A stretch of 64,000 nucleotides of DNA from Blastopirellula sediminis (GTDB taxonomy: Bacteria > Planctomycetota > Planctomycetia > Pirellulales > Pirellulaceae). The notes beneath the pieces are model-generated. The model was not told where the DNA came from, searched no databases, and saw only the letters and a list, made by a program, of their open reading frames with translations. Below, in pieces: positions 8,751-18,441 of this stretch (position 1 is the stretch's first letter; each line of letters opens with the position of its first letter). The translations under genes and the position numbers were made by a program. Location: contig NZ_JAJKFT010000004.1 in assembly GCF_020966755.1 (NCBI RefSeq), forward strand, positions 186,001-250,000, in the 5' to 3' direction.

Positions 8751-11700
8751 GTGGAAGCTGTGACTTTCAATCCGAAAGATCTCCCGAATCGATTTGATTT
8801 CGTGGCCGCCCAGCAGCGCATCTACCCGATGTGGGAAGAGCGGGGCTACTTCCACGCCGAGCCGAATCCGAACAAAGATCCCTACACGATCGTGATTCCG
8901 CCGCCGAACGTGACCGGCGCTCTGCACCTGGGACACGCCCTCAACAACACGCTGCAAGACGTGCTGATCCGCTACAAGCGGATGAAAGGGTTTGAAGCCC
9001 TCTGGATCCCCGGTACCGATCACGCGGGCATCGCGACGCAAGCGGTGGTGGAACGTCGCATTCTGGAAGAAGAAGGCCTATCGCGCCACGACCTGGGCCG
9101 CGAGAAGATGGTCGAGCGGATCTGGAAGTGGAAAGATCAGTACGAAGCTCGCATTCTCGGCCAGCTGAAGCGGATGGGTAGCAGTTGCGATTGGGAGCGG
9201 ACGCGGTTCACGCTCGACCCGGTCTGCGCTCGCGCCGTGCGGAGCACCTTCTACGATCTGTTCGCGAAGAACCTGATCTACAAAGGGAAGCGTCTGGTCA
9301 ACTGGGACACGTTCCTGCAAACCGCTGTGAGCGACGATGAAGTGTTCCACGAAACGACCCAAGGGCACTTCTGGCACTTCAGCTATCCGGTGATCGACCC
9401 GCAACCAGGCGAACCGCCAGTGGTGACGATCGCGACGACCCGGCCCGAGACGATGCTCGGCGATACGGCGGTGGCGGTCCACCCCGATCCAGAGCAGGCG
9501 CTCAACGACTTGGAAGCGGAGCTGAAAGAAAAGCTGAAGACGGCGCCGGGAAAAGAGAAGCCGGAGATTCAGGCGGAACTCGACCGCATCGCCGAACGCC
9601 GCAAGACGATGCTGCCGCAGCTGATCATCTTGCGCGACATGGCGCTGGCCGGCCGCAAGCTGATGCTACCGCTGATCGAACGCGAAATTCCGCTGATCGC
9701 CGACCAGTGGGCGAAGCCGGAGCTTGGGTCCGGCTGCGTGAAGATCACGCCGGCGCATGATCCGAACGACTATGAAGTCGGCATTCGGAACGAGCTGCCG
9801 ATGATCAACATCCTGAACCCGGACGGCACGCTCAACGAGAACGCCGCTCAGTACAAAGGGCTGAAGATCTACGACGCCCGCGAAAAAGTGGTGGCCGATC
9901 TCGACGCCATCGGTTTGCTCGACAAGGTGGAAGATCGCGAGATCGACCTGGCGCACTCCGACCGGAGCAAGACGCCGATCGAGCCGTACCTGGCCGACCA
10001 GTGGTTCATCCGCATGGACGAACTGGCGCAAAGCGCGATGGACGCGGTGACCGATGGTCGCGTGAAGATCTTCCCGACCCGTTACGCCAAGGGCTACGTC
10101 GATTGGCTCAGCGAAAAGCGCGATTGGCCGGTTAGCCGTCAGCTCTGGTGGGGACATCAGATTCCGATCTGGTCGCAAACTTGCCAGTTGAAAGAAGATC
10201 ACGACGAGCTGATCGCGAAGCTCGACGCCGATCCCGATATCAAAGCGGAACGCGCCGCCTATCAGGTGGAACGAGATCCCGAACGTCAGGCCGCCGAAAA
10301 GACCGGCACCATCCAAGGCGCCGCGCGGGTGGGGATGCCCTACTCGATGATCCACGTCTGCATCAACGAAGATGACGACGCCCTGGCCACGAAGTACGAA
10401 AAGCTCGGCTTCGTGCGGGAAAATGACGTGCTCGATACCTGGTTCAGCTCGGCGCTCTGGCCCCACTCGACCTTGGGTTGGCCCGAGAAGACGCCGGAGC
10501 TGGAGTACTTCTATCCGACCAGCACGCTGATCACCAGCCGCGACATCATCACGTTGTGGGTGGCCCGCATGGTGCTGGCCGGCCTGAACAACATGGGCGA
10601 GATTCCGTTCCGCGAAGTCTTCATTCACCCGACCATTCTGGATGGCCTGGGAGAACGAATGTCGAAGTCGAAGGGGAACGGGGTCGATCCGTTGGATGTG
10701 ATCGAGAAGTTCGGCGCCGACTCGCTTCGCTTTGGTTTGGCCTATCTGACCACCGAAACGCAAGACGTGCGGATGCCGGTGCAGTTCGAGTGCCCCCACT
10801 GCGGCGCGCTAATCGATCAGACGAAGAAGAACCGGATCCAGCCGAAGATCGAATGCAAGAAGTGCTCGAAGGAATTCTCGACGCAGTGGGCGTTTAGCGA
10901 CGCCGACCTGGCGCTGCCGCGCGGCGCTGTGGTGAGCGAACGCTTCGAGATTGGGCGTAACTTCTGCAACAAGCTGTGGAACGCCGCTCGGTTCACGATG
11001 ATCAACCTGGAAGGGTTCGAACCGGCCCCGATCGACGACGCCGATTTGCTGCTCGAAGATCGTTGGATTCTCAGTCGGTTGGCTTCGGCCGAAGCGGAAA
11101 TGACTCGCTGCCTGGAATCGTATCGCTACGCCGATGCGGCCCGTGCGCTGTACGACTTCGCGTGGGACAACTTCTGCAGCTTCTATCTCGAAATGACGAA
11201 GGAACGATTCACCGATCCGGCGCAGCGTCCGCTGGCTCAACGCGTGATCATCTTCGTGCTCGATTCGCTATTGCGAATGCTCCATCCGCTGGTGCCGTTC
11301 ATCACGGAAGAAATTTGGCAGTCGCTCGGCAAGCTCGCGCCGAAACGCGGTTTCGCCGAAGTGACCGAAGCGACCGAGAGCATCATGATCGCCGAGTGGC
11401 CGCCGATTGATCCGGCCTGGCAAGACGAAAAGATCGAAGCGCAGTTCGCCAAGTTCCAAGAAACGCTGGCCAGTCTGCGCGAAATCCGCAGCCGCCAGAA
11501 CATTGCGCCGCGCGAGATGATCGAGTTCACGATTCGCTGCGACGCCAAGACGGTCGAACTGCTCGAGTCGATGGAAGCTTACTTCGGTTCGATGGCCAAC
11601 GCGAAGAGCGTCGGTTGGGGCGCCGAAGTGACGATTCCGGAAACCAACGCTCGCATCGACTTGCCGGGGATGGAAGTCTATGTCGACCTGAAGGACTTCA

Positions 11701-11909
11701 TCGACGTCGGCGCCGAAATCGAACGAAACGAAAAGCAGCGCGAGCGTTTGCTGGGGATGATCACCGGCAAAGAGAAGAAGCTTTCGAACGCCAGTTTCGT
11801 CGAACGCGCACCGGCCGACGTGGTCGCCAAAGAACGGGAAAGCTTGGAAAACGCCCAGCGCGAGCTGGAAACGGTCGAAGCCGCCCTGGCGAAACTGCTG
11901 AAAAAGTAA
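8751..11909 (+). CDS. valS: Valyl-tRNA synthetase
   Basis: Charges tRNA-Val. The 1052-residue class I enzyme shows PPPNVTGALHLGHALNN (HIGH motif as HLGH, near residue 57), WIPGTDHAGIATQ, the ATTRPETMLGDTAVAVHP segment of the CP1 editing domain, LDTWFSSALWPHST and the signature loop MSKSKGN near residue 636. A C-terminal coiled-coil arm ends the protein (residues about 980-1052). Two additions stand out: a charged helical insert around residues 247-290 in the editing domain, and a four-cysteine zinc-ribbon-like insert near 680-710 (CPHC and CKKC) after the signature loop. A GTG at 8751 is used, 44 bp after cimA; another GTG at 8760 is possible. It may be co-transcribed with cimA. Confidence 0.95.
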   Translation: MEAVTFNPKDLPNRFDFVAAQQRIYPMWEERGYFHAEPNPNKDPYTIVIPPPNVTGALHLGHALNNTLQDVLIRYKRMKGFEALWIPGTDHAGIATQAVVERRILEEEGLSRHDLGREKMVERIWKWKDQYEARILGQLKRMGSSCDWERTRFTLDPVCARAVRSTFYDLFAKNLIYKGKRLVNWDTFLQTAVSDDEVFHETTQGHFWHFSYPVIDPQPGEPPVVTIATTRPETMLGDTAVAVHPDPEQALNDLEAELKEKLKTAPGKEKPEIQAELDRIAERRKTMLPQLIILRDMALAGRKLMLPLIEREIPLIADQWAKPELGSGCVKITPAHDPNDYEVGIRNELPMINILNPDGTLNENAAQYKGLKIYDAREKVVADLDAIGLLDKVEDREIDLAHSDRSKTPIEPYLADQWFIRMDELAQSAMDAVTDGRVKIFPTRYAKGYVDWLSEKRDWPVSRQLWWGHQIPIWSQTCQLKEDHDELIAKLDADPDIKAERAAYQVERDPERQAAEKTGTIQGAARVGMPYSMIHVCINEDDDALATKYEKLGFVRENDVLDTWFSSALWPHSTLGWPEKTPELEYFYPTSTLITSRDIITLWVARMVLAGLNNMGEIPFREVFIHPTILDGLGERMSKSKGNGVDPLDVIEKFGADSLRFGLAYLTTETQDVRMPVQFECPHCGALIDQTKKNRIQPKIECKKCSKEFSTQWAFSDADLALPRGAVVSERFEIGRNFCNKLWNAARFTMINLEGFEPAPIDDADLLLEDRWILSRLASAEAEMTRCLESYRYADAARALYDFAWDNFCSFYLEMTKERFTDPAQRPLAQRVIIFVLDSLLRMLHPLVPFITEEIWQSLGKLAPKRGFAEVTEATESIMIAEWPPIDPAWQDEKIEAQFAKFQETLASLREIRSRQNIAPREMIEFTIRCDAKTVELLESMEAYFGSMANAKSVGWGAEVTIPETNARIDLPGMEVYVDLKDFIDVGAEIERNEKQRERLLGMITGKEKKLSNASFVERAPADVVAKERESLENAQRELETVEAALAKLLKK

Positions 11910-11973
11910 GGGAAAGCGGCGGGCCGCATAGGGCGAAATCGCCTTGCTCTGGTCGCCGCAATCCTCCGCCGTC

Positions 11974-11979
11974 TATAAT
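11974..11979 (+). promoter_or_regulatory. Possible -10 element for the BFN-family gene
   Basis: A perfect TATAAT in the 124-bp gap after valS, 55 bp before the next start. No good -35 lies at 16-19 bp, so this is only a candidate. Confidence 0.3.
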
Positions 11980-12033
11980 GGAGACGCGTCCCCAGGCCCG
12001 TCTCCTCGCCTCACGATCATCGGTTTACCATCT

Positions 12034-12435
<402 letters not shown>

Positions 12436-12558
12436 GCCCGCCGCCGCTTTGCGAAACCAACCTTCGCCCGATTTTGAAGTTTGCCGGTTGGGTTGTTTCG
12501 CGCGGCCAGGGGACTACGATGACGGTTGATACCTGTTCCCCGTCACTGGAGTTCCCCC

Positions 12559-13500
12559 ATGCCGCGACTTCTCCTTTCGCTGCTGTTGGCAGCCGCTTTC
12601 GCACTTCCCGCCTATGCCGGTCATCGTCTCGTCACGCAAGGCGCCGGCAAACTGGCGATCGTCGACGCCGACGGCAAGGTTGAGTGGGAGATGCCGTTTG
12701 GCGACATCCATGACATTCACGTCACCGCCGACGGACACATCTACGCCCAGCAAGGGATGAAGAAGATCGTCGAGATCGACCCGGCCCAAAAGAAGATCGT
12801 CTGGTCGTACGACTGTGCGAACGAAAACGGCAACGCCGGCAAGCCGATCGAAGTTCACGCCTTTCAACCGCTGGCCGATGGCAAGATGATGATCGCCGAA
12901 TCAGGTATCGGTCGCATTATCGAAATCGACCGCGACGGCAAACTGCTGAAGGAAGTGAAGCTGGTCGTCGACAATCCGCACCCGCATCGCGACACGCGGC
13001 TGGTTCGCAAGCTGGAAAACGGCAACTACCTCGTCTGTCACGAAGGGGACGGCAAGGTCCGCGAATATGACGGCGAGACCGGCGACATCGTCTGGGAATA
13101 CAACGTGCCGCTGTTCGACAAGAAGCCGGCCGGCGGTCATGGTCCGGAAGCGTGGGGCAATCAATGCTTCGCCGCAGTTCGTCTGAAGAACGGCAACACG
13201 TTGATCTCGACCGGCAACGGGCACGGCGTGATCGAAGTCGATCATGATCAAAAAGTCGTCTGGCGATTGGAGCAGAACGAACTGCCGGGGATCACGTTCG
13301 CTTGGGTGACGACGCTGGAAGTGCTCCCCAACGGCAACTATGTCATCGGCAATTGCCACGCTGGCCCGGGACAACCGTTGCTGGTTGAGATCGAACCGAA
13401 GGCGAAGAAAGTCGTCTGGACCTTCGATCAATATGATCGCTTCGGCAACTCGGTACCGAACTCGCAACTGCTCGACGTCGAAGGAGAAGTGATTCGCTAA
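12559..13500 (+). CDS. Exported beta-propeller (PQQ/arylsulfotransferase-like) protein
   Basis: A 313-residue protein with a clear signal peptide (MPRLLLSLLLAAAFALPAYAG) whose position fixes the ATG at 12559, although an in-frame TTG lies upstream at 12526. The mature part is built of repeated blades with the motif K-x-V-W-x-Y/F and N-G-N: EIDPAQKKIVWSYD, EYDGETGDIVWEYN, EVDHDQKVVWRLE, EIEPKAKKVVWTFDQYD, with LENGNYLVC, LKNGNTLIS and LPNGNYVIG between them. This pattern is seen in PQQ-like and arylsulfotransferase-type propellers. No catalytic site can be pointed to. It probably acts in the periplasm as a binding or sensing protein. A strong terminator follows directly. Confidence 0.75.
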   Translation: MPRLLLSLLLAAAFALPAYAGHRLVTQGAGKLAIVDADGKVEWEMPFGDIHDIHVTADGHIYAQQGMKKIVEIDPAQKKIVWSYDCANENGNAGKPIEVHAFQPLADGKMMIAESGIGRIIEIDRDGKLLKEVKLVVDNPHPHRDTRLVRKLENGNYLVCHEGDGKVREYDGETGDIVWEYNVPLFDKKPAGGHGPEAWGNQCFAAVRLKNGNTLISTGNGHGVIEVDHDQKVVWRLEQNELPGITFAWVTTLEVLPNGNYVIGNCHAGPGQPLLVEIEPKAKKVVWTFDQYDRFGNSVPNSQLLDVEGEVIR

Positions 13501-13549
13501 CCCGGCCGCGGTTGCGAAAATCGAAATTCAGCTTTTTAGCAAAAATATG

Positions 13550-13600
13550 ACTACGCATTAGTTGCCACCTTTTTGCGGCGACTGATGCGTAGTTTTTTTG
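13550..13600 (+). terminator. Strong intrinsic terminator
   Basis: A 17-bp stem (13550-13566 with 13577-13593, two G-U pairs) with a 10-nt loop, followed by seven T residues. It ends the propeller gene and separates it from the DUF1559 gene. Confidence 0.88.
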
Positions 13601-13774
13601 TTGCGTGAAACCCCTCCCTATTGCGGGCGAATTCGCCTATGGAGCGATTGGGCGCTTGTCTACAATTGACCCAACCTTTTCGCACGACCCGAAATCCAAG
13701 GGGATTTTGGACCTCTCTCGTGCAGCAATCGCCCTCGCTCTCTTGTTTCTTTCATTCATATCTGGGGAAGCGCT

Positions 13775-14827
13775 ATGCAACATACGGTATCGAAGCGAAA
13801 ACGTTCCGGCTTCACGCTGGTTGAACTCTTGGTTGTGATCGCCATCATCGGCGTGTTGATCGCTCTGCTTTTGCCGGCAGTTCAACAGGCGCGCGAAGCG
13901 GCTCGTCGGATGCAATGCACGAACAACCTGAAGCAGCACGGCCTCGGGCTGCACAATTTCCACGATACGTACGGCCGCTTTCCTCCAGGCAGCGCCAATG
14001 ACCTCGCGCCGTTCGGCAAAGCGACCGCCACCAACTGGGGCGTTTCGTGGATGGGTTACCTGATGCCGTTCCTCGAACTCGGGAACGCCTTCGATCAAGC
14101 GCAGCTGACCTCGGGCAACAGCTACAACTCGACCGCGATTCTCAATGCGCTCGGCAACGGGGCAGGGGACACGCCGATATTTGACGCCTACGTTTGTCCG
14201 TCGTCGCCGATGGATCACGTCGCTGCGTTCACGCCGAAGGCGATGATTTCGGACTACGTCGGCATCTCGGGTACGATTAACGGCTTTGGCGGAACGGTCG
14301 CGGCTAATAACGTCGAACAGTTCTATTCCTCTTCCTACTTTGGCGCAGCGACGATCAACGGCGTGCTGCACATGAACTCGCAGACCAAGTTCGCCGACGT
14401 CACCGACGGCACGAGCAACACGATGGTGGTGAGCGAAGTGAGCGACTGGATCTACAAGGACGCCGGCACTCCATTCGACTTCCGTCCGAGCGGTCGCCAT
14501 GGCTTCTTCATGGGGTCGAAAGGAACCGACGCTCGTCCGATCGTGACGCTAGGAACCGGCGGTCGTGCGTTCAGCCTGACCTCGATTCGCTACAAGATTA
14601 ACCCGGGCAAGTCGCAGTTCTTTTCGGGTACGGCCGCCTCCGGCGTCTTTATCGAAAGCGGCTATACCAGCGGCGGCGCCAATACTCCGCTCGCTTCGGC
14701 TCATCCCGGCGGCGTGCAGGCGACGTTGTGCGACGGTTCGGTTCGCTTCATTGCGGAAACGATCGATAACACGACGCTCGCCAACCTGGCGATCCGCCAT
14801 GACGGCTACGTGTTGGGCGAGTTCTAA
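13775..14827 (+). CDS. DUF1559 protein with prepilin-type N-terminus
   Basis: A 350-residue member of the large planctomycete DUF1559 family. Residues about 8-32 are a type IV prepilin leader: basic KRKR, then GFTLVELLVVIAIIGVLIAL, with cleavage expected after the glycine before FTLVE. QQAREAARRMQCTNNLKQ and LGLHNFHDTYGRFPPGS follow, and the family's C-terminal marker HPGGVQATLCDGSVRFI lies near 306. Such proteins should be processed by a prepilin peptidase and assembled or anchored in the envelope; their function is not established. A putative lipoprotein gene follows 67 bp downstream, a common pairing in the phylum. The 270-bp upstream gap holds the terminator of the previous gene and no recognised operator. 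Confidence 0.92.
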   Translation: MQHTVSKRKRSGFTLVELLVVIAIIGVLIALLLPAVQQAREAARRMQCTNNLKQHGLGLHNFHDTYGRFPPGSANDLAPFGKATATNWGVSWMGYLMPFLELGNAFDQAQLTSGNSYNSTAILNALGNGAGDTPIFDAYVCPSSPMDHVAAFTPKAMISDYVGISGTINGFGGTVAANNVEQFYSSSYFGAATINGVLHMNSQTKFADVTDGTSNTMVVSEVSDWIYKDAGTPFDFRPSGRHGFFMGSKGTDARPIVTLGTGGRAFSLTSIRYKINPGKSQFFSGTAASGVFIESGYTSGGANTPLASAHPGGVQATLCDGSVRFIAETIDNTTLANLAIRHDGYVLGEF

Positions 14828-14894
14828 TCGCGAACCTCACGTAACGCCTTGGTAATTCCGCCTACAGCAGACTCGCATACGGATAACAATAGAC

Positions 14895-15308
14895 ATGCTT
14901 GTAAAGATTCATCCCTGGTCGCTGGCGATCGCGCCGGCGCTCTTGGTTTTGACGCTCGGATGCGGCGCAGCGCAGGACGATCGCTTCGCCCCACGGTTTG
15001 AAATCTCTGGATCGGTCACCTTGCAAGGGAAGCCGCTAGAGTCGGGCGACATTCAGTTCACTTCGCCAGCGGACGTTTCGGAAGGCTCAGAAGCGTTCGG
15101 CGTGATCGAAAACGGTAAGTATTCGACGCAAGTTACCGCCGGCAAGAAGCAGGTGATCATTCGCTCGCCGAAGGCGGCCGGCAAACCGGATGAAACCGGA
15201 TTTCAGCCGGTCGTCGATCGCGTACCGGCGAAATACAACGACGCGTCGACGCTGGAAGTCGAAATCACGGCCGATGCGGAGTCGGTTGATTTCGATCTGA
15301 AGAAGTAA
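14895..15308 (+). CDS. Small lipoprotein following the DUF1559 gene
   Basis: A 137-residue protein with a type II signal peptide: hydrophobic core then lipobox LTLGC, putting the acylated cysteine at residue 23. The mature part reads ISGSVTLQGKPLESGDIQFTSP, ending in a beta-rich segment (VEITADAESVDFDLKK). The G-x-V-T-L-x-G-K-P-L pattern is that of transthyretin/carboxypeptidase-regulatory-like beta-sandwich lipoproteins frequently found next to DUF1559 genes in planctomycetes. It is probably attached to a membrane and may work with the DUF1559 protein; the pairing is positional evidence only. Confidence 0.75.
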   Translation: MLVKIHPWSLAIAPALLVLTLGCGAAQDDRFAPRFEISGSVTLQGKPLESGDIQFTSPADVSEGSEAFGVIENGKYSTQVTAGKKQVIIRSPKAAGKPDETGFQPVVDRVPAKYNDASTLEVEITADAESVDFDLKK

Positions 15309-15334
15309 CGCCTCGCGGCGCTATTCAAGAGACG

Positions 15335-15368
15335 AAAAAGGGAAGCGAAATTGCTCGCTTCCCTTTTT
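15335..15368. terminator. Bidirectional intrinsic terminator
   Basis: A 14-bp stem (15335-15348 with 15355-15368), loop AATTGC, with a T run on one strand and the matching A run on the other. It lies between the convergent lipoprotein gene and lysC. Confidence 0.85.
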
Positions 15369-15392
15369 TGTTCCCAAAACGACGAGCTTGAC

Positions 15393-17171
15393 CTAGTCGA
15401 GCAGCACGTCGGCGAAGGCTTTGTTCAAAGCGGTCAGGCCGGCTTTTCCTTGTTTGCCTTCGACGATCACGTTGACCATCACTTCCGACGTGTTGATCAA
15501 CTCGACATTGATCCCAGCGTCGCTCAAGGCGCGGAACATGCGAATGCCGACGCCGGTATGGCTGCGAAGACCGATGCCGGAGACCGACAGTTTCGCGGCG
15601 TCCGCCTTGCACAAGATTTCTTCGGCGCCCAACTGTTCGCCAATCTTCTTGGCGACCAACAGCGCGTTCTCGCTGTCTTCTTTCGGAACCGTCAAGCTCA
15701 GGTTCGCCGCATCGCCGCGTCCGACGTTCTGGACAATCATGTCGACCAGAATTCCTTTCGCCGCAATCGCTTCAAAGACCTGGGCCGCGATACCGGGGCG
15801 ATCAGGAATGCGACGCAGCGCGATGACCGACTGCGAATCGTCGAGCACGATGCTGTCGATCGTCAGGTCTTCCATCGTGCGAAGTCGCGCGACCACTTCG
15901 GCGGCGTCATGAGCGCGTGCCCGCGAAACGGCCGCGACCGACTCCGGAGCGTCGTCCGGTTTGACGTCGAGCAGGAAGCCGGAGTGAACCGCGGCCAAGG
16001 CTCGCTGGGCGTCGGCTCGCGAAACCAGCACCGAGATCTTGATCTCGCTGGTGGTGATCATCTGGATGTTGATCCCAGCGTCGGCCAGGACGCGGAACAT
16101 CTTGTCGGCGACGCCCGATTGCTCGGCCATGCCGAGACCAACGACCGAGATCTTCGAGACGTTTTCGTCGTGGGCGACGTTTTCGTACTGCAAAATGTCG
16201 GCGGCGCTGCGGACCGCTTCGAGCGTTTGTTCCAGTTCATCGCGCGGCACGGTGAACGAAATGTTCGCACGGCCGTCGGCGCCGATGTTCTGCACGATCA
16301 TGTCGACTGAGATCGCCTTCGACGCGATGCTATGGAACAGTTCGTGCGAGATCCCCGGGACGTCCGGCACTCCTTCGATTGTGACGCGGGCTTCGTTCTT
16401 GGTCATCGCGGCGCCGCCGACCGGGCGAGTTTTCGACTCGGGCTGATCGACGATCATCGTGCCGGTGATGTCGGTAAAGCTGCTGCGAACGTGAATCGGC
16501 ACGCCGAACTTCTTGGCGAACTCGATCGAGCGACTGTGCATGACGCCGGCGCCAAGGCTGGCGAGCTCCAGCATTTCGTCGTAGCTGATTTGCAGCACGC
16601 GACGCGCTTCGGCCAGCAGACGCGGGTCGGTCGTGTAAACGCCGTCGACGTCGGTGTAAATCTCGCAGGCGTCGGCGTCGAGCACCGCAGCGAGCGCAAC
16701 GGCCGTGGTATCGCTACCGCCGCGGCCGAGCGTCGTAATGTTCATGTTCTCGTCGATCCCCTGGAAGCCGGCGGCGATGACGATGTTGCCGGCGTCGAGC
16801 AGCTGTTTGACTCGCTCGGTTTCGATCGAGATGATGCGGGCCTTGGTGTGCGTGCTGTCGGTCTTGATGCCGATCTGCGCACCGGTTAGGCTGACCGCTT
16901 TGGCGCCCAGCGAGTGGATCGCCATCGCCATCAGCGCGACGCTGACCTGCTCGCCGGTCGAGAGGAGCATGTCCATCTCGCGGGCCGGCGGACGATCATT
17001 GATCTGCTTCGCCAGGTCGACCAGGACGTCGGTATTCTTGCCCATCGCGCTGACCACCATCACGACCTGGTGGCCTTCTTTTTGAGCGCGGATCGCCTTG
17101 CGAGCGGCGGCGACGATTTTCTCGCAATCAGCGACGCTGGTGCCGCCGAACTTTTGAACGATCAAAGACAT
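15393..17171 (-). CDS. lysC: Aspartate kinase with four ACT domains
   Basis: Phosphorylates aspartate, the first step to lysine, threonine and methionine. The 592-residue protein starts MSLIVQKFGGTSVADCEK (KFGGTS nucleotide/aspartate motif), then LLSTGEQVSVALMA, GFQGIDENMNITTLGRGGSDTTA and EIYTDVDGVYTTDPR of the kinase domain to about residue 250. After that come four ACT domains in two similar pairs: about 265-325 (VPDVPGISHELF), 345-410 (GVADKMFRVLADAGINIQMI), 450-515 (IPDRPGIAAQVF) and 525-590 (GVGIRMFRALSDAGINVELI). Usual bacterial enzymes have one pair and about 410 residues; the duplicated form is known in cyanobacteria. It is the last gene of the hom - apgM-like - lysC cluster, 55 bp after the middle gene. 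Confidence 0.95.
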   Translation of the reverse strand: MSLIVQKFGGTSVADCEKIVAAARKAIRAQKEGHQVVMVVSAMGKNTDVLVDLAKQINDRPPAREMDMLLSTGEQVSVALMAMAIHSLGAKAVSLTGAQIGIKTDSTHTKARIISIETERVKQLLDAGNIVIAAGFQGIDENMNITTLGRGGSDTTAVALAAVLDADACEIYTDVDGVYTTDPRLLAEARRVLQISYDEMLELASLGAGVMHSRSIEFAKKFGVPIHVRSSFTDITGTMIVDQPESKTRPVGGAAMTKNEARVTIEGVPDVPGISHELFHSIASKAISVDMIVQNIGADGRANISFTVPRDELEQTLEAVRSAADILQYENVAHDENVSKISVVGLGMAEQSGVADKMFRVLADAGINIQMITTSEIKISVLVSRADAQRALAAVHSGFLLDVKPDDAPESVAAVSRARAHDAAEVVARLRTMEDLTIDSIVLDDSQSVIALRRIPDRPGIAAQVFEAIAAKGILVDMIVQNVGRGDAANLSLTVPKEDSENALLVAKKIGEQLGAEEILCKADAAKLSVSGIGLRSHTGVGIRMFRALSDAGINVELINTSEVMVNVIVEGKQGKAGLTALNKAFADVLLD

Positions 17172-17226
17172 GTTGGTTTTCGGCCTTTTGGCAAGTGCTG
17201 CAGGTGGGGGAGCAGGGGAGACGCGT

Positions 17227-18429
17227 TTAGCCGTCGAGGAAATGACGCATCATGCGCCAGCCATCGTCAAACGATAGCGCGGATTGTCCGGCGTTTTCCT
17301 CGTCGTACGTCTTGTATTCGTCCGCGGCGACGCCGGTACCGCAAATCGCCAGCGGCACAAAGCCGTGGCTGTGGGTCTTGGTTCGGACCGGCGTCGGATG
17401 ATCCGGGGTGACCAGAATGCGATAGTCGCCTTGCTTCTTCAACGCTTCGTGAAGCGGGCCGACAATGTGCTTGTCGATTTCTTCGAGCGCTTTGATCTTG
17501 GCGTCGGCGCGTCCTTCGTGCGACGCTTCATCGGGAGCTTCGACATGGACGCAAATGATGTCGGTCGTCGGCAACGCGTCGATCGCGTACTTCCCTTTGG
17601 CGGCGTAATCAGTGTCGATGTAGCCGGTCGCGCCGGGAACTTCGATCCGGTCCCAACCAACGAGCGCGGCCAAACCACGCAGCAGGTCGACCGCAGTGAT
17701 CATCTTGCCGCTACGGCCGTAGACTTCTTGGAATGACTTCAGCGCCGGACGCTTGCCGATTCCCCACAGCCAGACGTTGGTCGCCGGAAGCTTCCCTTCG
17801 GCGATTCGCTTTTTGTTGACCGGGTGATCGGCGAAGATCTCGACGCTGCGGCTCATCAGTTCGGCCAGCAGATCGCTGCCTGGACCGCGCGGGTAATCGT
17901 CGGCGACCGACTTGTCGGTCAGGTCGTGCGGCGGCGTGGTGCGCGTGTCTTGCGAGAAGGGCGCCGGCGACTTTTCGCCGCGATAGAGAAGCAGGTTGCG
18001 ATAGCTGACGCCGGGGATGAATTCGAGCAGTTCGCTGCCGAGTTCCTCTTGCGCCGCTTTCAGCAGTTCGGCTGCTTCTTCGCTGGAGATATGTCCGGCG
18101 GTGAAGCTCTTCATCGTCTGGTCTTGCACGCAGACCAGGTTGCAGCGAATCGCCCAGTCTTCTGGCGCCAGGACGATCCCTTGCGCGGCCGCTTCCAGCG
18201 GAGCGCGGCCGGTGAAGTATTCGTTCGGGTTGTAGCCGAGCAAGCTGAGGTTCGCCACGTCGCTACCGGCCGGCAAATGGTCCGGCACGTTGTTCGCGCG
18301 GCCGACGGTACCAGCCGCGACGATGGCGTCCATGTTGGGCGTGTTGGCGGCCGCCAGCGGCGTTTTGCCGCCGAGCGACTCTTGAGGTTCGTCTGCGCAA
18401 CCGTCCGGAATGATGATGGCGTATTTCAT
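17227..18429 (-). CDS. apgM: ApgM-family phosphotransferase, probable homoserine kinase
   Basis: A 400-residue member of the alkaline-phosphatase superfamily, archaeal-type cofactor-independent phosphoglycerate mutase branch. It starts MKYAIIIPDGCADEPQESLGGKTPL with the metal Asp of PDG, followed by AANTPNMDAIV, PAGSDVANLSLLGYNP with the likely nucleophilic serine, CVHVEAPDEASHEGRADAKIKALEEID and the metal-binding VTPDHPTPVRTKTHSHGFVP. Members of this family encoded with threonine genes have been classified as a proposed homoserine kinase. Here it sits 12 bp after hom and 55 bp before lysC, and no classical thrB is in the window, so homoserine kinase is the better guess. A glycolytic mutase remains possible. 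Confidence 0.8.
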   Translation of the reverse strand: MKYAIIIPDGCADEPQESLGGKTPLAAANTPNMDAIVAAGTVGRANNVPDHLPAGSDVANLSLLGYNPNEYFTGRAPLEAAAQGIVLAPEDWAIRCNLVCVQDQTMKSFTAGHISSEEAAELLKAAQEELGSELLEFIPGVSYRNLLLYRGEKSPAPFSQDTRTTPPHDLTDKSVADDYPRGPGSDLLAELMSRSVEIFADHPVNKKRIAEGKLPATNVWLWGIGKRPALKSFQEVYGRSGKMITAVDLLRGLAALVGWDRIEVPGATGYIDTDYAAKGKYAIDALPTTDIICVHVEAPDEASHEGRADAKIKALEEIDKHIVGPLHEALKKQGDYRILVTPDHPTPVRTKTHSHGFVPLAICGTGVAADEYKTYDEENAGQSALSFDDGWRMMRHFLDG

Positions 18430-18441
18430 CGCTATCTCGCT

